A DNA stretch of 64,000 nucleotides from Candidatus Pantoea soli (GCF_007833795.1 NZ_CP032702.1:1116001-1180000); one strand, 5' to 3'; shown: positions 36,024 to 48,187, counted from the stretch's first letter. Made by a program: numbers and translations. Notes: a model not told the origin generated them from the sequence alone.

Positions 36024-37244
36024 ATGAGTAGCGTAGAAATTCTCGTTCCCGATTTGCCTGAATCCGTAGCGGACGCAACGGTTGCCACCTGGCACAAAAA
36101 ACCTGGCGATTCTGTTAGCCGCGACGAAGTTCTGGTCGAAATCGAAACGGACAAAGTGGTACTGGAAGTGCCTGCTTCTGCTGACGGTATCCTGGAAGCG
36201 GTACTGGAAGATGAAGGCGCAACGGTGACATCACGCCAGATTCTGGGTCGCCTGAAAGAAGGCAACAGCGGCGGCAAAGAGACGTCCGCCAAAGCAGAAA
36301 GCAATGAATCTACGCCTGCGCAGCGTCAGACCGCGTCTCTGGAAGAAGAGAGCAACGACGCGCTGAGCCCGGCGGTTCGCCGCCTGATTGCCGAAAACAA
36401 CCTGGATGCCAGCCAGATCAAAGGCACCGGCGTGGGCGGCCGTCTGACCCGTGAAGATGTGGAAAAACATCTGGCGAAGTCAGCCGACAGCAGCAAAGCA
36501 GCGCCAGCCGCTGCTGCTGCAGCACCGCAGGCGGCTGTCGCTAACCGCAGCGAAAAACGTGTACCGATGACCCGTCTGCGTAAGCGCGTGGCGGAGCGTC
36601 TGCTGGAAGCGAAAAACAGCACCGCGATGCTGACCACCTTCAACGAAGTCAACATGAAGCCAATCATGGATCTGCGCAAGCAGTATGGCGATGCCTTCGA
36701 GAAGCGTCATGGCGTGCGTCTGGGCTTTATGTCGTTCTACATCAAAGCGGTAGTTGAAGCGCTGAAACGCTTCCCGGAAGTGAACGCTTCCATCGACGGT
36801 GATGATGTGGTTTACCACAACTACTTCGATGTCAGCATCGCTGTCTCCACGCCGCGCGGTCTGGTTACCCCAGTACTGAAAGATGTGGATGCGCTGAGCA
36901 TGGCTGACATCGAGAAGAAAATTAAAGAGCTGGCGGTGAAAGGCCGTGACGGCAAACTGACCGTGGAAGAGCTGACCGGCGGCAACTTCACCATCACCAA
37001 CGGTGGTGTGTTCGGTTCGCTGATGTCCACGCCAATCATCAACCCACCGCAGAGCGCGATCCTCGGCATGCACGCCATCAAAGATCGTCCGATGGCGGTG
37101 AACGGCCAGGTGGTGGTGCTGCCAATGATGTATCTGGCGCTCTCTTACGATCACCGTCTGATCGATGGCCGCGAGTCAGTGGGCTATCTGGTAGCGGTTA
37201 AAGAGATGCTGGAAGATCCGGCGCGTCTGCTGCTGGATGTCTGA
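36024..37244 (+). CDS. sucB: 2-oxoglutarate dehydrogenase E2, dihydrolipoyl succinyltransferase
   Basis: 406 aa. It is the core of the 2-oxoglutarate dehydrogenase complex. One lipoyl domain (1-80) has lipoyl Lys44 in [12 protein letters not shown] peripheral-subunit-binding domain (about 112-150, [22 protein letters not shown]) follows, then an Ala-rich hinge, and the catalytic domain ends in [13 protein letters not shown], with His and Asp of the active site. It is co-transcribed with sucA and sucCD. Confidence 0.98.
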   Translation: MSSVEILVPDLPESVADATVATWHKKPGDSVSRDEVLVEIETDKVVLEVPASADGILEAVLEDEGATVTSRQILGRLKEGNSGGKETSAKAESNESTPAQRQTASLEEESNDALSPAVRRLIAENNLDASQIKGTGVGGRLTREDVEKHLAKSADSSKAAPAAAAAAPQAAVANRSEKRVPMTRLRKRVAERLLEAKNSTAMLTTFNEVNMKPIMDLRKQYGDAFEKRHGVRLGFMSFYIKAVVEALKRFPEVNASIDGDDVVYHNYFDVSIAVSTPRGLVTPVLKDVDALSMADIEKKIKELAVKGRDGKLTVEELTGGNFTITNGGVFGSLMSTPIINPPQSAILGMHAIKDRPMAVNGQVVVLPMMYLALSYDHRLIDGRESVGYLVAVKEMLEDPARLLLDV

Positions 37245-37251
37245 TTTCGCC

Positions 37252-37274
37252 GGGCGCGCGCCTGATGCGCGCCC
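37252..37274 (+). other. Strong hairpin in the sucB-sucC gap
   Basis: GGGCGCGC-gcctgat-GCGCGCCC forms an eight-pair GC stem in the 67-base gap, with no T-run after it. It is more likely an mRNA stability or processing element than a terminator. Confidence 0.5.
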
Positions 37275-37311
37275 ACACTTAAATGTTTCAGATCTGAATG
37301 GATAGAACATC

Positions 37312-38478
37312 ATGAACTTACACGAATACCAGGCGAAGCAGCTGTTTGCACGGTATGGTATGCCGGCTCCGACTGGCTACGCCTGCACGACGCCACGTGA
37401 AGCAGAAGAAGCCGCCTCTAAAATTGGCGCAGGCCCGTGGGTAGTGAAATGTCAGGTTCATGCCGGTGGCCGCGGTAAAGCGGGCGGTGTGAAAGTGGTT
37501 AACAGCAAAGAAGAGATCCGCGCCTTCGCGGAAAACTGGCTGGGCAAACGTCTGGTGACCTATCAAACAGACGCCGACGGTCAGCCGGTAAACCAGATCC
37601 TGGTTGAAGCCGCAACCGACATCGACCAGGAACTGTACCTGGGCGCGGTCGTTGACCGTGCCACCCGTCGCGTGGTGTTCATGGCGTCGACTGAAGGCGG
37701 CGTGGAGATCGAAAAAGTCGCGGAAGAGACCCCGCACCTGATCCACAAAATGGCGCTGGATCCGCTGACCGGACCGCAGCCTTATCAGGGCCGCGAGCTG
37801 GCGTTCAAGCTGGGTCTGAGCGGTAAGCAGGTCAGCCAGTTCACCAAAATCTTCATGGGCCTGGCGACCATGTTCCTGGAGCGCGATCTGGCGCTGGTTG
37901 AGATCAACCCGCTGGTGATCACCAAACAGGGCGATCTGATCTGCCTCGACGGCAAGCTGGGTGCCGACGGTAACGCACTGTTCCGTCAGCCTGAGCTGCG
38001 TGAAATGCGTGACCCAAGCCAGGAAGATCCCCGTGAAGCCCACGCAACACAGTGGGAACTGAACTATGTCGCCTTGGAAGGCAACATTGGCTGTATGGTC
38101 AACGGTGCCGGTCTGGCGATGGGCACCATGGACATCGTGAAACACCACGGTGGTCAGCCTGCAAACTTCCTTGATGTTGGCGGCGGCGCGACCAAAGAGC
38201 GCGTAACAGAAGCCTTCAAAATCATCCTGTCTGACGATGCAGTTAAAGCGGTATTCGTTAACATCTTCGGCGGCATCGTGCGTTGCGACCTGATCGCAGA
38301 CGGCATCATCGGTGCAGTAGCAGAAGTGGGTGTCAACGTACCGGTGGTGGTACGTCTGGAAGGTAACAACGCCGAGCTGGGCGCTAAAAAACTGGCGGAC
38401 AGCGGTCTGAACATCATTGCAGCAACCAGCCTGACAGACGCGGCACAGCGTGTTGTTGCTGCTGCGGAGGGTAAATAA
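37312..38478 (+). CDS. sucC: Succinyl-CoA synthetase beta subunit
   Basis: 388 aa, as in E. coli. It binds nucleotide in an ATP-grasp fold and, with SucD, makes ATP/GTP from succinyl-CoA. The N-terminus [18 protein letters not shown], the [16 protein letters not shown] nucleotide loop and LVEINPLVI are typical, and the C-terminal [11 protein letters not shown] loop faces the phosphohistidine of SucD. Its stop overlaps the sucD start by one base (TAATG). Confidence 0.98.
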   Translation: MNLHEYQAKQLFARYGMPAPTGYACTTPREAEEAASKIGAGPWVVKCQVHAGGRGKAGGVKVVNSKEEIRAFAENWLGKRLVTYQTDADGQPVNQILVEAATDIDQELYLGAVVDRATRRVVFMASTEGGVEIEKVAEETPHLIHKMALDPLTGPQPYQGRELAFKLGLSGKQVSQFTKIFMGLATMFLERDLALVEINPLVITKQGDLICLDGKLGADGNALFRQPELREMRDPSQEDPREAHATQWELNYVALEGNIGCMVNGAGLAMGTMDIVKHHGGQPANFLDVGGGATKERVTEAFKIILSDDAVKAVFVNIFGGIVRCDLIADGIIGAVAEVGVNVPVVVRLEGNNAELGAKKLADSGLNIIAATSLTDAAQRVVAAAEGK

Positions 38479-39353
38479 TGTCCATTCTGATCGACAAAAA
38501 CACCAAAGTCATTTGCCAGGGTTTCACCGGTGGCCAGGGGACTTTCCACTCTGAGCAGGCGCTGGCGTATGGCACGCAGCTGGTTGGCGGTGTAACGCCG
38601 GGCAAAGGCGGCACCACTCATCTGGGCCTGCCGGTGTTCAACACGGTACGTGAAGCGGTTGAAGCCACAGGCGCAACCGCCACCGTGATCTACGTTCCGG
38701 CTCCGTTCTGCAAAGACGGTATCCTGGAAGCGATCGATGCCGGCATCAAACTGATCATCACCATCACCGAAGGTATCCCGACGCTGGATATGCTGACGGT
38801 GAAAATGAAGCTGGATGAAGCGGGCGTGCGCATGATCGGGCCAAACTGCCCGGGCGTGATCACCCCAGGTGAATGCAAAATCGGCATCATGCCAGGTCAC
38901 ATTCACCAGCCTGGCCGCGTGGGTATCGTCTCCCGCTCCGGCACGCTGACGTATGAAGCCGTTAAGCAGACGACGGACATTGGCTACGGCCAGTCCACCT
39001 GCGTGGGTATCGGCGGCGACCCGATCCCAGGTTCTAACTTCATCGACATCCTGAAAATGTTCCAGGATGATCCGCAGACCGAAGCGATCGTTATGATCGG
39101 TGAGATCGGCGGAAGTGCAGAAGAAGAAGCTGCCGCGTTCATCAAAGAGCACGTGACCAAGCCGGTTGTGGGCTATATCGCGGGCGTTACCGCGCCAAAA
39201 GGCAAGCGTATGGGCCATGCGGGTGCCATCATTGCCGGCGGTAAAGGCACAGCAGACGAGAAGTTCGCAGCGCTGGAAGCGGCCGGTGTGAAAACCGTAC
39301 GCAGCCTGGCTGACATTGGCGATGCGGTAAAAGCCGTACTGCCAGCGAAATAA
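38478..39353 (+). CDS. sucD: Succinyl-CoA synthetase alpha subunit
   Basis: 291 aa. It binds CoA in the N-terminal Rossmann domain ([14 protein letters not shown] near 15-28) and carries the active-site phosphohistidine His247 in [15 protein letters not shown] and SRSGTLTYE lie in the middle. It is the last gene of the sdh-suc operon, with a terminator 20 bases after its stop. Confidence 0.98.
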   Translation: MSILIDKNTKVICQGFTGGQGTFHSEQALAYGTQLVGGVTPGKGGTTHLGLPVFNTVREAVEATGATATVIYVPAPFCKDGILEAIDAGIKLIITITEGIPTLDMLTVKMKLDEAGVRMIGPNCPGVITPGECKIGIMPGHIHQPGRVGIVSRSGTLTYEAVKQTTDIGYGQSTCVGIGGDPIPGSNFIDILKMFQDDPQTEAIVMIGEIGGSAEEEAAAFIKEHVTKPVVGYIAGVTAPKGKRMGHAGAIIAGGKGTADEKFAALEAAGVKTVRSLADIGDAVKAVLPAK

Positions 39354-39372
39354 GCCCGTTTTCTCTGCTGTT

Positions 39373-39400
39373 AAAAAGCCACCTTCGGGTGGCTTTTTTT
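39373..39400 (+). terminator. Rho-independent terminator of the sdh-suc operon
   Basis: AAAAAGCCACC-ttcg-GGTGGCTTTTT with a T-run of seven, in the 3' UTR of sucD. In E. coli the sRNA SdhX is processed from this 3' end; the short sequence here (39354-39400) could give a similar RNA, but I cannot show its seed. Confidence 0.9.
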
Positions 39401-39972
39401 ATGGCGGCTATTTGGCGAAAGGGGGGCCGCCCGCGAGCAGGCAACAGGGCGGTACTGCAGAACGCGCAAAATTATAAAGGGCATTACTGAAAGTTGCGGC
39501 GTTAAATAATCACGCTGAAAGTGACGAATTTCTTAATATCGATCGTCGGCAGTGACAACTTATTAACAACGCTTCCCACACTACATAACTGGAAAGTTTT
39601 CGTCTTAATCCAGATCAATAATCCGCAAGATATAAGCAACTTTACCGCTGGCTAAATAGAGCGCAACCGGTATAAATTGCGCTGCATCAATTCGGTCTTT
39701 TCTGACGTTATTCAGGGGGTTGTGCCAGACGTTGATAAATCAATTCTGCCACTTCCTCCTGCCACGCCTGCGCGAAACAGACCGATGCGATCGGTTTTTC
39801 GGGGAATTTTTATCAGGGTAACTGGCGCGTTTTCTGCTGCCTGTTGCGCTGTTCTGCTGTGCATAAAACTGGAATCAATAATCAGTCGTTCCTGACAAAT
39901 ATCCGCCCTGATCGTTGCGCTGACAGGCGCAGCGGCACAGCGGCATTATTTACGCGGGAGCAAGGAGTCATC
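39401..39972 (+). promoter_or_regulatory. cydA upstream region with FNR- and ArcA-like sites
   Basis: About 570 bases without a gene. TTAAT-ccag-ATCAA (39605-39618) matches the FNR site TTGAT-N4-ATCAA with one mismatch. ArcA-like GTTAAATAA (about 39501) and TTATTAACA (about 39560) lie nearby. E. coli cydA likewise has a long upstream region with several ArcA and FNR sites and promoters. Frames open through the later part do not have a ribosome binding site. Confidence 0.55.
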
Positions 39973-41544
39973 ATGTTAGATATTGTCGAGCTGTCGCGTT
40001 TACAGTTTGCCCTGACGGCGATGTACCATTTCCTGTTCGTGCCCCTGACGCTGGGGATGGCCTTTCTGCTGGCGATCATGGAGAGCGTGTACGTTCTGTC
40101 GGGAAAACAGATTTATAAAGATATGACCAAATTCTGGGGCAAGTTATTTGGTATTAACTTTGCGCTGGGGGTGGCAACCGGACTGACCATGGAGTTTCAG
40201 TTCGGCACCAACTGGTCTTATTACTCTCACTACGTCGGCGATATTTTCGGTGCGCCGCTGGCCATCGAAGGCCTGATGGCGTTCTTCCTGGAATCCACCT
40301 TTGTTGGCCTGTTTTTCTTTGGCTGGGATCGGCTGGGTAAAGTGCAGCACCTGGCGGTGACCTGGCTGGTGGCGCTGGGCTCGAATATGTCGGCGCTGTG
40401 GATCCTGGTCGCGAACGGCTGGATGCAGAACCCGATTGCCTCCGAATTCAACTTCGAAACCATGCGCATGGAGATGGTGAGCTTTTCCGGGCTGGTCCTC
40501 AACCCGGTGGCCCAGGTGAAGTTTGTGCACACCGTGGCGGCGGGTTATACCACCGGCGCGATGTTTATTCTCGGCATCAGCGCCTGGTATCTGCTGAAAG
40601 GGCGTGACACGGCGTTTGCCAGACGCTCGTTCGCCATTGCAGCCAGCTTTGGTATGGCAGCGGTGCTGTCAGTGATCGTGCTGGGTGATGAATCCGGTTA
40701 TGAAATGGGTGACGTACAGAAAACCAAGCTGGCGGCCATTGAAGCGGAATGGGAAACCCAGCCGGCTCCGGCTGCCTTCACGCTGTTTGGCCTGCCGGAT
40801 CAGGGAACGCAGGAAAACCGCTATGCCATCCAGATCCCGTATCTGCTTGGGCTGATCGCCACCCGTTCGGTTGATACGCCGGTTACCGGTCTGAAAGATC
40901 TGCTGGCACAGCATGAAGTGCGTATTCGCAACGGCATGAAGGCCTATGCATTGCTGAACGAACTGCGAGCGGGCAGCAAGGACCCGGCGGTGCGCAGCGC
41001 GTTTGAGGCGCATAAACAGGATCTGGGCTATGGCCTGCTGCTGAAGCGCTATACGCCGGATGTGGCAAACGCCAGCGAAGCGCAGATCCAGCAGGCGACC
41101 CAGGACTCAATCCCCCGCGTGGCACCACTCTACTTCGCCTTCCGTATCATGGTGCTGTGTGGCGTCCTGCTGCTGGCGATTATCGCGCTCGCGTTCTGGA
41201 GTGTGATGCGTAACCGCATTGGCAAAAACCGTCTGCTGCTGAAGGCAGCGCTGTTTGGCATTCCGCTGCCGTGGATCGCCGTGGAATCAGGCTGGTTTGT
41301 GGCGGAGTATGGCCGCCAGCCGTGGGCGATTGGTGAAGTGTTGCCAACCGCTGTTGCCAACTCCTCTGTGACCGTCGGTGATGTGCTGTTCTCGATGACG
41401 CTGATTTGCGGCCTCTATACGCTGTTCCTCGTGGCAGAGATGTATCTGATGTTCAAATTTGCCCGTCTTGGTCCCAGCAGCCTGAAAACCGGCCGCTACC
41501 ACCATGAAACGACACCCGTTGCCACTCAGCCGGCGCGCGGATAA
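39973..41544 (+). CDS. cydA: Cytochrome bd-I ubiquinol oxidase subunit I
   Basis: 523 aa (522 in E. coli). It is the heme-bearing subunit of the high-affinity terminal oxidase in the inner membrane. His19 ([13 protein letters not shown]) is a heme b595 ligand. About nine membrane segments are visible, and the long periplasmic Q-loop (about 250-390) shows the proteobacterial long form. I start at ATG 39973 ([11 protein letters not shown]) after AAGGAG; the frame is open 43 codons further up but this stretch has no family match. It is followed by cydB after 11 bases. Confidence 0.97.
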   Translation: MLDIVELSRLQFALTAMYHFLFVPLTLGMAFLLAIMESVYVLSGKQIYKDMTKFWGKLFGINFALGVATGLTMEFQFGTNWSYYSHYVGDIFGAPLAIEGLMAFFLESTFVGLFFFGWDRLGKVQHLAVTWLVALGSNMSALWILVANGWMQNPIASEFNFETMRMEMVSFSGLVLNPVAQVKFVHTVAAGYTTGAMFILGISAWYLLKGRDTAFARRSFAIAASFGMAAVLSVIVLGDESGYEMGDVQKTKLAAIEAEWETQPAPAAFTLFGLPDQGTQENRYAIQIPYLLGLIATRSVDTPVTGLKDLLAQHEVRIRNGMKAYALLNELRAGSKDPAVRSAFEAHKQDLGYGLLLKRYTPDVANASEAQIQQATQDSIPRVAPLYFAFRIMVLCGVLLLAIIALAFWSVMRNRIGKNRLLLKAALFGIPLPWIAVESGWFVAEYGRQPWAIGEVLPTAVANSSVTVGDVLFSMTLICGLYTLFLVAEMYLMFKFARLGPSSLKTGRYHHETTPVATQPARG

Positions 41545-41555
41545 GGAGAGCGATC

Positions 41556-42695
41556 ATGTTTGATTATGAAGTGCTGCGTTTTGTCTGGTGGCTGCTGATC
41601 GGCGTGCTGCTGATCGGTTTTGCGGTGACCGACGGATTCGATATGGGGGTAGGGATGCTGACCCGCATACTGGGACGTACCGATACCGAACGCCGAATCA
41701 TGATAAACACCATTGCCCCGCACTGGGACGGCAATCAGGTATGGCTGATCACCGCCGGCGGCGCGCTGTTTGCCGCCTGGCCGATGGTGTATGCCGCCGC
41801 CTTTTCCGGCTTTTATGTGGCAATGATCCTGGTGCTGTCAGCGCTGTTTTTCCGCCCGGTAGGGTTTGATTACCGCTCGAAAATTGAGGACGTGCGCTGG
41901 CGTAACGGCTGGGACTGGGGCATTTTCATCGGCAGCTTTGTGCCGCCGCTGGTGATTGGCGTGGCGTTTGGCAACCTGCTGCAGGGCGTGCCGTTCCATG
42001 CTGATGCGTATTTGCGCCTGTTCTATACCGGCAATTTTTTCCAGTTGCTGAATCCGTTTGGCCTGCTGGCGGGCGTCATCAGCGTAGCGATGATTCTGGC
42101 GCAGGGCGCAACCTATCTGCAGATGCGTACAGAGGGCGATTTGAACCTGCGCGCCCGCGCTGCGGCGCAGATCGGTGCGCTGGTGATGCTGGTGTGTTTT
42201 GCGCTGGCCGGCCTGTGGGTGAAATACGGCATTGACGGCTATGTCGTGAAAAGCGTCATTGATCACCATGCTGCTTCCAATCCACTGGGCAAAACGGTGG
42301 TGCGTGAAGCCGGCGCGTGGCTGGTGAACTTTGAACAGACGCCGCTGCTGTGGCTGTTCCCGCTGCTGGGCATCGTCCTGCCGCTGCTGACGGTGATGTG
42401 TTCACGCCGCGGGCAGGGAGCATGGGCATTTATCTTTTCATCGCTGACGCTGGCCTGCGTCATTATGACCGCTGGCATCGCGCTGTTTCCGTTCATCATG
42501 CCTTCCAGCACCGTACCGGGCAGCAGCCTGACGCTGTGGGACGCCACATCCAGCCTGCTGACACTGAAGGTCATGACCTGCGCCGCCATTATCTTTGTGC
42601 CGCTGATTCTGGCTTACACCACCTGGTGTTACTACAAGATGTATGGCCGCATTACCCGTGAACACATTGAGCGCAACACGCACTCGCTGTACTGA
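41556..42695 (+). CDS. cydB: Cytochrome bd-I ubiquinol oxidase subunit II
   Basis: 379 aa, as in E. coli. It is the partner membrane subunit of CydA with about eight to nine helices. MFDYEVLRFVWWLLIGVLLIGFAVTDGFDMG is the usual N-terminus; WDGNQVWLITAGGALFAAWP follows and marks the oxygen/proton channel region. It is second in cydABX-ybgE, 15 bases before cydX. Confidence 0.98.
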   Translation: MFDYEVLRFVWWLLIGVLLIGFAVTDGFDMGVGMLTRILGRTDTERRIMINTIAPHWDGNQVWLITAGGALFAAWPMVYAAAFSGFYVAMILVLSALFFRPVGFDYRSKIEDVRWRNGWDWGIFIGSFVPPLVIGVAFGNLLQGVPFHADAYLRLFYTGNFFQLLNPFGLLAGVISVAMILAQGATYLQMRTEGDLNLRARAAAQIGALVMLVCFALAGLWVKYGIDGYVVKSVIDHHAASNPLGKTVVREAGAWLVNFEQTPLLWLFPLLGIVLPLLTVMCSRRGQGAWAFIFSSLTLACVIMTAGIALFPFIMPSSTVPGSSLTLWDATSSLLTLKVMTCAAIIFVPLILAYTTWCYYKMYGRITREHIERNTHSLY

Positions 42696-42710
42696 CTGAG
42701 GAGAAAGAGC

Positions 42711-42824
42711 ATGTGGTATTTTGCCTGGATACTTGGCACCCTGCTGGCCTGTGCGGCAGGAATCATCACCGCCCTGGCACTGGAACAGAGAGAAGACAGC
42801 CATGCGCGGGACGAGCAGGCGTGA
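42711..42824 (+). CDS. cydX: Cytochrome bd-I small subunit CydX
   Basis: 37 aa, the E. coli length. It is a single-span membrane peptide needed for stability and activity of the CydAB oxidase. The sequence MWYFAWILGTLLACAAG is the conserved transmembrane part, followed by a short charged tail (ALEQREDSHARDEQA). GAGGAG precedes it, and its TGA overlaps the ybgE start (TGATG), so the two are translationally coupled. Confidence 0.95.
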   Translation: MWYFAWILGTLLACAAGIITALALEQREDSHARDEQA

Positions 42825-43117
42825 TGCGCAGTCTGATTCGCATGCAGTATGCGGGGATGGACAGGGGCCCGTTGCGGGCCCTTTCTCTGATACTGGCGCT
42901 GGGGCTGGCTGCGTGTGTGATGTGGCAGCCGGCCCGTTTTGCCGCGCGCACCAGTGACATCGCGATCTGGCAGAGCGCTTTACTCATCTGGGCGGTGTGT
43001 GCAGGCGTGGTGCACGGCAGCGGGTTACGTCTGCAGCGCCAGCGCTGGCAGCTCCTGCTGGCCCCGCTGCCGGCGCTGATCGTGCTGGCCGCCGGCCTGT
43101 TGCATATCGGCTGGTAA
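42824..43117 (+). CDS. ybgE: Cyd operon protein YbgE
   Basis: 97 aa, the E. coli length. It is a small membrane protein with about three hydrophobic segments (ALSLILALGLAACV, LLIWAVCAGVVHG, LPALIVLAAGLLHIGW). It is conserved at the end of cyd operons; its function is not known. I start at ATG 42824, which overlaps the cydX stop codon; the same frame is open upstream only as a shadow of cydX. Confidence 0.9.
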   Translation: MRSLIRMQYAGMDRGPLRALSLILALGLAACVMWQPARFAARTSDIAIWQSALLIWAVCAGVVHGSGLRLQRQRWQLLLAPLPALIVLAAGLLHIGW

Positions 43118-43266
43118 GCCTGGCAACGGGGGCGCGCCTGCTCCCGTTTCTCCTGTCTCAGCCGGCCGAGACGTGAGGTTATGTCAGCGTCTGGTCAGGA
43201 AATCTCCTGAAAATCCTTCCGGTTGTTAACGTCTGATAATTATTTTCTCCTGGCTCTGGCGGACCA

Positions 43267-43295
43267 TTCCCAAGCGGATCGCTCTTGCGTATAGT
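43267..43295 (+). promoter_or_regulatory. Promoter of the ybgC-tol operon
   Basis: TTCCCA (43267-43272), a 17-base spacer and TATAGT (43290-43295), 31 bases upstream of the ybgC start, in the 209-base gap after ybgE. Confidence 0.5.
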
Positions 43296-43326
43296 AGCAA
43301 CGTTTAAAATGAGACCGGGATGTAGA

Positions 43327-44414
<1,088 letters not shown>

Positions 44415-44427
44415 GTCGAGGTTTACG

Positions 44428-44856
44428 ATGGCCAGAACCCGTGGTCGCGGACGTCGCGACTTAAAGTCGGAAATTAACATTGTTCCGCTGCTGGACGTGC
44501 TGCTGGTGTTGCTGCTCATCTTTATGGCAACCGCGCCCATTATTACCCAGAGCGTGGAAGTGGATCTGCCGGACGCCACCGATTCCAAAACCGTTTCCAG
44601 CGATGATAATCCGCCGGTAATTGTGGAGGTGGCCGGGGTAGGGCAGTACAGCCTGGTGGTGGATCACGATCGTATGACGCAGCTGCCGCCGGAACAGGTG
44701 GTCAGCGAAGCCCAGCGCCGTATTGAAGCCAATCCGAAGACGGTCTTCCTGATCGGCGGGGCAAAAGACGTGCCTTACGACGAAATCATCAAGGCGCTGA
44801 ACCTGTTGCATCAGGCAGGCGTGAAATCAGTCGGTTTGATGACGCAGCCGATTTAA
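44428..44856 (+). CDS. tolR: Tol-Pal system protein TolR
   Basis: 142 aa, the E. coli length. It is an ExbD/TolR protein with one N-terminal helix and a periplasmic domain. The essential channel aspartate lies in SEINIVPLLDVLLVLLLIFM (Asp near residue 23). The periplasmic part holds VFLIGGAKDVPYDEII. It sits 13 bases after tolQ, with tolA 25 bases after it. Confidence 0.97.
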   Translation: MARTRGRGRRDLKSEINIVPLLDVLLVLLLIFMATAPIITQSVEVDLPDATDSKTVSSDDNPPVIVEVAGVGQYSLVVDHDRMTQLPPEQVVSEAQRRIEANPKTVFLIGGAKDVPYDEIIKALNLLHQAGVKSVGLMTQPI

Positions 44857-44881
44857 AGCGAACCGTTTTTGGGAACCGAGA

Positions 44882-46180
44882 GTGTCGAAGGCAACCGAGC
44901 AGAACGATAAATTAAAACGCGCGATAATCATTTCGGTGATTCTGCACATCGTGCTGATCGCCCTGCTGATCTGGAGCTCGTTTAACGAACATATCGAAGC
45001 CAGCGGCGGCGGTGGCGGCAGTGATATCGATGCAGTGATGGTCGATCCGGGTGCCGTGGTTGAACAGTACAACCGCCAGCAGAATCAGCAAAGTGACAGT
45101 CAGCGCGCCGAGCAGCAGCGCCAGAAACAGGCGCAGCAGCAGGCCAAAGAGTTGCAGCAGAAGCAGGCCGCCGAACAGCAGCGTCTGAAGCAGCTGGAAA
45201 AAGAGCGGCTGCAGGCGCAGCAGGAAGCGAAAGAGCAGGCAAAACAGCAGGCTGAGCAGCAAAAAGCGGCCGAAGCCGCGGCGAAGCAGGCGCAGGAGCA
45301 GCAGAAAGCGGCAGAAGCCGCCGCTGCGCAGGCGAAAGCCGATGCTAAAGCGCAGGCGGATGCGCAGGCCAAAGCGGCCGCGGAAGCAAAAGCCAAAGCG
45401 GAAGAGCAGGCCAAAGCCGCTGCCGCGCAGGCTGCGAAAGAGAAAGCGGCCGAGCAGGCGAAAGCCGCGGCGCAAGCCAAAGCGAAGGCTGAAGCCGAAG
45501 CCAAAGCGCAGGCCGCGGCGGAGGCGAAGGCCAAAGCCGCGCAGGAAGCCAAAGCCGCGCAGGAAGCCAAAGCCGCGAAAGAGAAAGCGGCGGAAGAAGC
45601 CAAAGAGGCCAAAGAAAAAGCGGCTCAGGAAGCCAAAGAGAAAGCGGCTGAAGCGGCGAAAGAAAAAGCGGCGGCGGAAGCAAAGGCCAAAGCTGAAGCG
45701 GCTGCGAAAGCCAAAGCGGATGCGGCAGCGAAAGCCAAAGCCGCGGCGGATGCGAAGAAGAAAGCCGCGGCGGAAGCGGCTAAAAATGAGAGTGACGTTG
45801 ACGACCTGCTGGGTGGTCTCTCTTCCGGTAAGAACGCACCGAAGAGCGGGGCAGCAGCAGGTGGCGGCGCCGCCGCAGGCCAGGGGAATCAGAAAAAAGC
45901 CGGGGCTTCCGGCGCAGAGATCAACTCGTATCTGGGGCAGATTACCAGTGCGATCCAGAGTCGCTTCTATGATGCGGATACCTACCGCGGCAAAAGTTGC
46001 GATTTGCGCATTAAACTGGCCCCCGATGGCTTGCTGATAGACGTGAAAGCAGAAGGTGGTGACCCGGCCCTGTGCCAGGCCGCGATAACCGCAGCGAAAC
46101 AGGCGCGTATTCCTAAGCCACCTTCCGCTGCGGTATATGAAGTGTTTAAAAATGCGCCTATGCGTTTTAAACCGCAATAA
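44882..46180 (+). CDS. tolA: Cell envelope integrity protein TolA
   Basis: 432 aa (421 in E. coli). It spans the periplasm between TolQR and TolB/Pal. Domain I is a single helix near residues 13-34 with the SHLS-like motif replaced by ISVILHIVLIALLIW. Domain II (about 60-310) is a long Ala/Lys/Glu/Gln helix of KAAAEAKAK-type repeats. Domain III (about 345-432) is the globular C-terminus with CDLRIKLAPDG and ALCQAAI. The start is a GTG at 44882. The biased repeat makes long antisense frames that are not genes. Confidence 0.97.
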   Translation: MSKATEQNDKLKRAIIISVILHIVLIALLIWSSFNEHIEASGGGGGSDIDAVMVDPGAVVEQYNRQQNQQSDSQRAEQQRQKQAQQQAKELQQKQAAEQQRLKQLEKERLQAQQEAKEQAKQQAEQQKAAEAAAKQAQEQQKAAEAAAAQAKADAKAQADAQAKAAAEAKAKAEEQAKAAAAQAAKEKAAEQAKAAAQAKAKAEAEAKAQAAAEAKAKAAQEAKAAQEAKAAKEKAAEEAKEAKEKAAQEAKEKAAEAAKEKAAAEAKAKAEAAAKAKADAAAKAKAAADAKKKAAAEAAKNESDVDDLLGGLSSGKNAPKSGAAAGGGAAAGQGNQKKAGASGAEINSYLGQITSAIQSRFYDADTYRGKSCDLRIKLAPDGLLIDVKAEGGDPALCQAAITAAKQARIPKPPSAAVYEVFKNAPMRFKPQ

Positions 46181-46296
46181 TGCAGTAACGTTCGGCAGGT
46201 TGAACTAAGGTTAGCTTGCCGTACTCTATGAGTACTCGTGTATTTTCAGGAACTGTGCGAATTATCGTGAACTGCGGTTCAGATAAGGGAGAAAAG

Positions 46297-47592
46297 ATGA
46301 AGCAGGCACTTCGTGTAACCTTAGGTTTTTTTGTACTGCTGTGGGCAGCGATGCTGCATGCAGAAGTGCGCATCGAAATTACGCAGGGCGTGAATACCGC
46401 ACGCCCGATTGGTGTGGTTCCCTTTAAGTGGGCCGGCCCTGGCGCAGCACCGGAAGATATTGGTGGCATTGTCGCGGCTGACCTGCGTAACAGCGGTAAA
46501 TTCAATCCGCTCGATCGCTCGCGTCTGCCACAGCAGCCCGCCAGCGCGCAGGAAGTTCAGCCTGCCGCCTGGAGCGCACTGGGGATTGACGCAGTGATTG
46601 TTGGCCAGGTCACACCTAACGCCGATGGCAGCTACCAGATTGCCTATCAGCTGGTGGATACCGGCGGTGCGCCAGGCAGCGTGCTGGCGCAGAACTCGTA
46701 TAAAGTGACGAAGCAGTGGCTGCGTTACGCCGCGCATACCGCCAGCGATGAAGTGTTTGAAAAGCTGACCGGTATCAAAGGTGCGTTCCGCACCCGTATC
46801 GCTTACGTGGTGCAGACCAACGGCGGTCAGTTCCCGTATGAGCTGCGCGTATCAGATTATGATGGCTACAACCAGTTTGTGGTTCACCGCTCACCGCAGC
46901 CGCTGATGTCACCGGCCTGGTCACCAGACGGCAGCAAAGTTGCGTATGTGACCTTTGAAAGCGGTAAATCGGCGCTGGTGGTTCAGACGCTGGCTAACGG
47001 TGCAATCCGTCAGGTCGCATCTTATCCGCGCCACAACGGGGCACCGGCTTTCTCACCGGATGGTTCCAAACTGGCCTTTGCGCTGTCTAAAACCGGCAGC
47101 CTGAACCTGTACGTGATGGACCTGGCTTCCGGCCAGACGCGTCAGGTGACGGATGGCCGCTACAACAGCACCGAACCAACCTGGTTCCCGGATAGCCAGA
47201 CGCTGGCCTATACCTCGGATCAGGCGGGTGCACCGCAGATTTATAAAGTTGGTATCAACGGCGGTACGCCACAACGTATTACCTGGGAAGGCGCACAAAA
47301 CCAGGATGCGGATGTGTCATCCGACGGTAAAACCATGGTGATGATCAGCAGCGCCGGTGGTGCGCAGCACGTCGCCAAACAGGATCTGGAAACGGGAGCC
47401 GTTCAGACAATAACGGACACGTTCCTGGATGAGACGCCAAGTCTGGCACCGAACGGCACAATGGTAATCTATAGCTCTACTCAGGGGATGGGTTCCGTGT
47501 TGCAGTTGGTTTCTACTGATGGGCGTTTCAAAGCGCGTCTTCCGGCAACTGATGGACAGGTCAAATTCCCTGCCTGGTCGCCGTATCTGTGA
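46297..47592 (+). CDS. tolB: Tol-Pal system periplasmic protein TolB
   Basis: 431 aa (430 in E. coli). It is a periplasmic protein with a signal peptide ([22 protein letters not shown], cleavage near residue 22), an N-terminal alpha/beta domain, and a six-bladed beta-propeller seen as repeats of [28 protein letters not shown] and [15 protein letters not shown]. It binds Pal and the TolA C-terminus. I start at ATG 46297 after AGGGAG; upstream ATGs in frame lack a signal-peptide context. Confidence 0.96.
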   Translation: MKQALRVTLGFFVLLWAAMLHAEVRIEITQGVNTARPIGVVPFKWAGPGAAPEDIGGIVAADLRNSGKFNPLDRSRLPQQPASAQEVQPAAWSALGIDAVIVGQVTPNADGSYQIAYQLVDTGGAPGSVLAQNSYKVTKQWLRYAAHTASDEVFEKLTGIKGAFRTRIAYVVQTNGGQFPYELRVSDYDGYNQFVVHRSPQPLMSPAWSPDGSKVAYVTFESGKSALVVQTLANGAIRQVASYPRHNGAPAFSPDGSKLAFALSKTGSLNLYVMDLASGQTRQVTDGRYNSTEPTWFPDSQTLAYTSDQAGAPQIYKVGINGGTPQRITWEGAQNQDADVSSDGKTMVMISSAGGAQHVAKQDLETGAVQTITDTFLDETPSLAPNGTMVIYSSTQGMGSVLQLVSTDGRFKARLPATDGQVKFPAWSPYL

Positions 47593-47656
47593 TGCATCGC
47601 TCCTCCGCCCGGCGGGGGAGTAAAATGTATGGCAAACAAAATAATAGGATAAAGAA

Positions 47657-48178
47657 ATGCAACTGAACAAAGTGCTGAAGGGTTTGATGCTGGCTCTGCC
47701 GGTTATCGCGGTAGCTGCATGTAGCTCTCACAAAAACAACAACAACGATCAGACCGGCATGGGCGGCGCTGATGGTGCATACGGCGCGGGCGCTGGCCAG
47801 AACGGCAACATGTCTTCTGACGAGCAGGCGCGTCTGCAGATGCAGCAGCTGCAGCAGAACAACATCGTTTACTTCGGTCTGGATAAGTACGACGTCCAGT
47901 CTGACTACGCGCAGATGCTGGATCAGCACGCTGCTTTCCTGCGCAGCAACCCATCTTACAAAGTGACCATCGAAGGTCACGCGGATGAGCGCGGTACGCC
48001 AGAATACAACATCGCCCTGGGCGAGCGTCGTGCTAATGCCGTGAAGATGTACCTGCAGGGCAAAGGCGTGTCTGCTGACCAGATGTCTATCGTTTCTTAC
48101 GGTAAAGAAAAACCGGCTGTACTGGGTCATGACGAAGCGGCTTACGCCAAAAACCGTCGTGCCGTACTGGTTTACTAA
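47657..48178 (+). CDS. pal: Peptidoglycan-associated lipoprotein Pal
   Basis: 173 aa, the E. coli length. It is an outer-membrane lipoprotein that grips peptidoglycan during constriction. The lipobox VAAC gives lipidated Cys22 after a short signal peptide. A Gly/Asn-rich linker follows, and the C-terminal OmpA-like domain (about 65-173) contains [23 protein letters not shown], with the diaminopimelate-binding Asp and Arg. It follows tolB after 64 bases. Confidence 0.98.
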   Translation: MQLNKVLKGLMLALPVIAVAACSSHKNNNNDQTGMGGADGAYGAGAGQNGNMSSDEQARLQMQQLQQNNIVYFGLDKYDVQSDYAQMLDQHAAFLRSNPSYKVTIEGHADERGTPEYNIALGERRANAVKMYLQGKGVSADQMSIVSYGKEKPAVLGHDEAAYAKNRRAVLVY

Positions 48179-48187
48179 GACAATTGT

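Noticed and set aside
39844..39972. 43-residue N-terminal extension of CydA
   Set aside because: The ATG at 39973 has AAGGAG upstream and gives the family length; the extension matches nothing.
44912..46177. 421-codon minus-strand frame rich in Phe, Arg and Gly
   Set aside because: It is the complement of the Ala/Lys/Glu repeat of TolA; such biased repeats keep antisense frames open.
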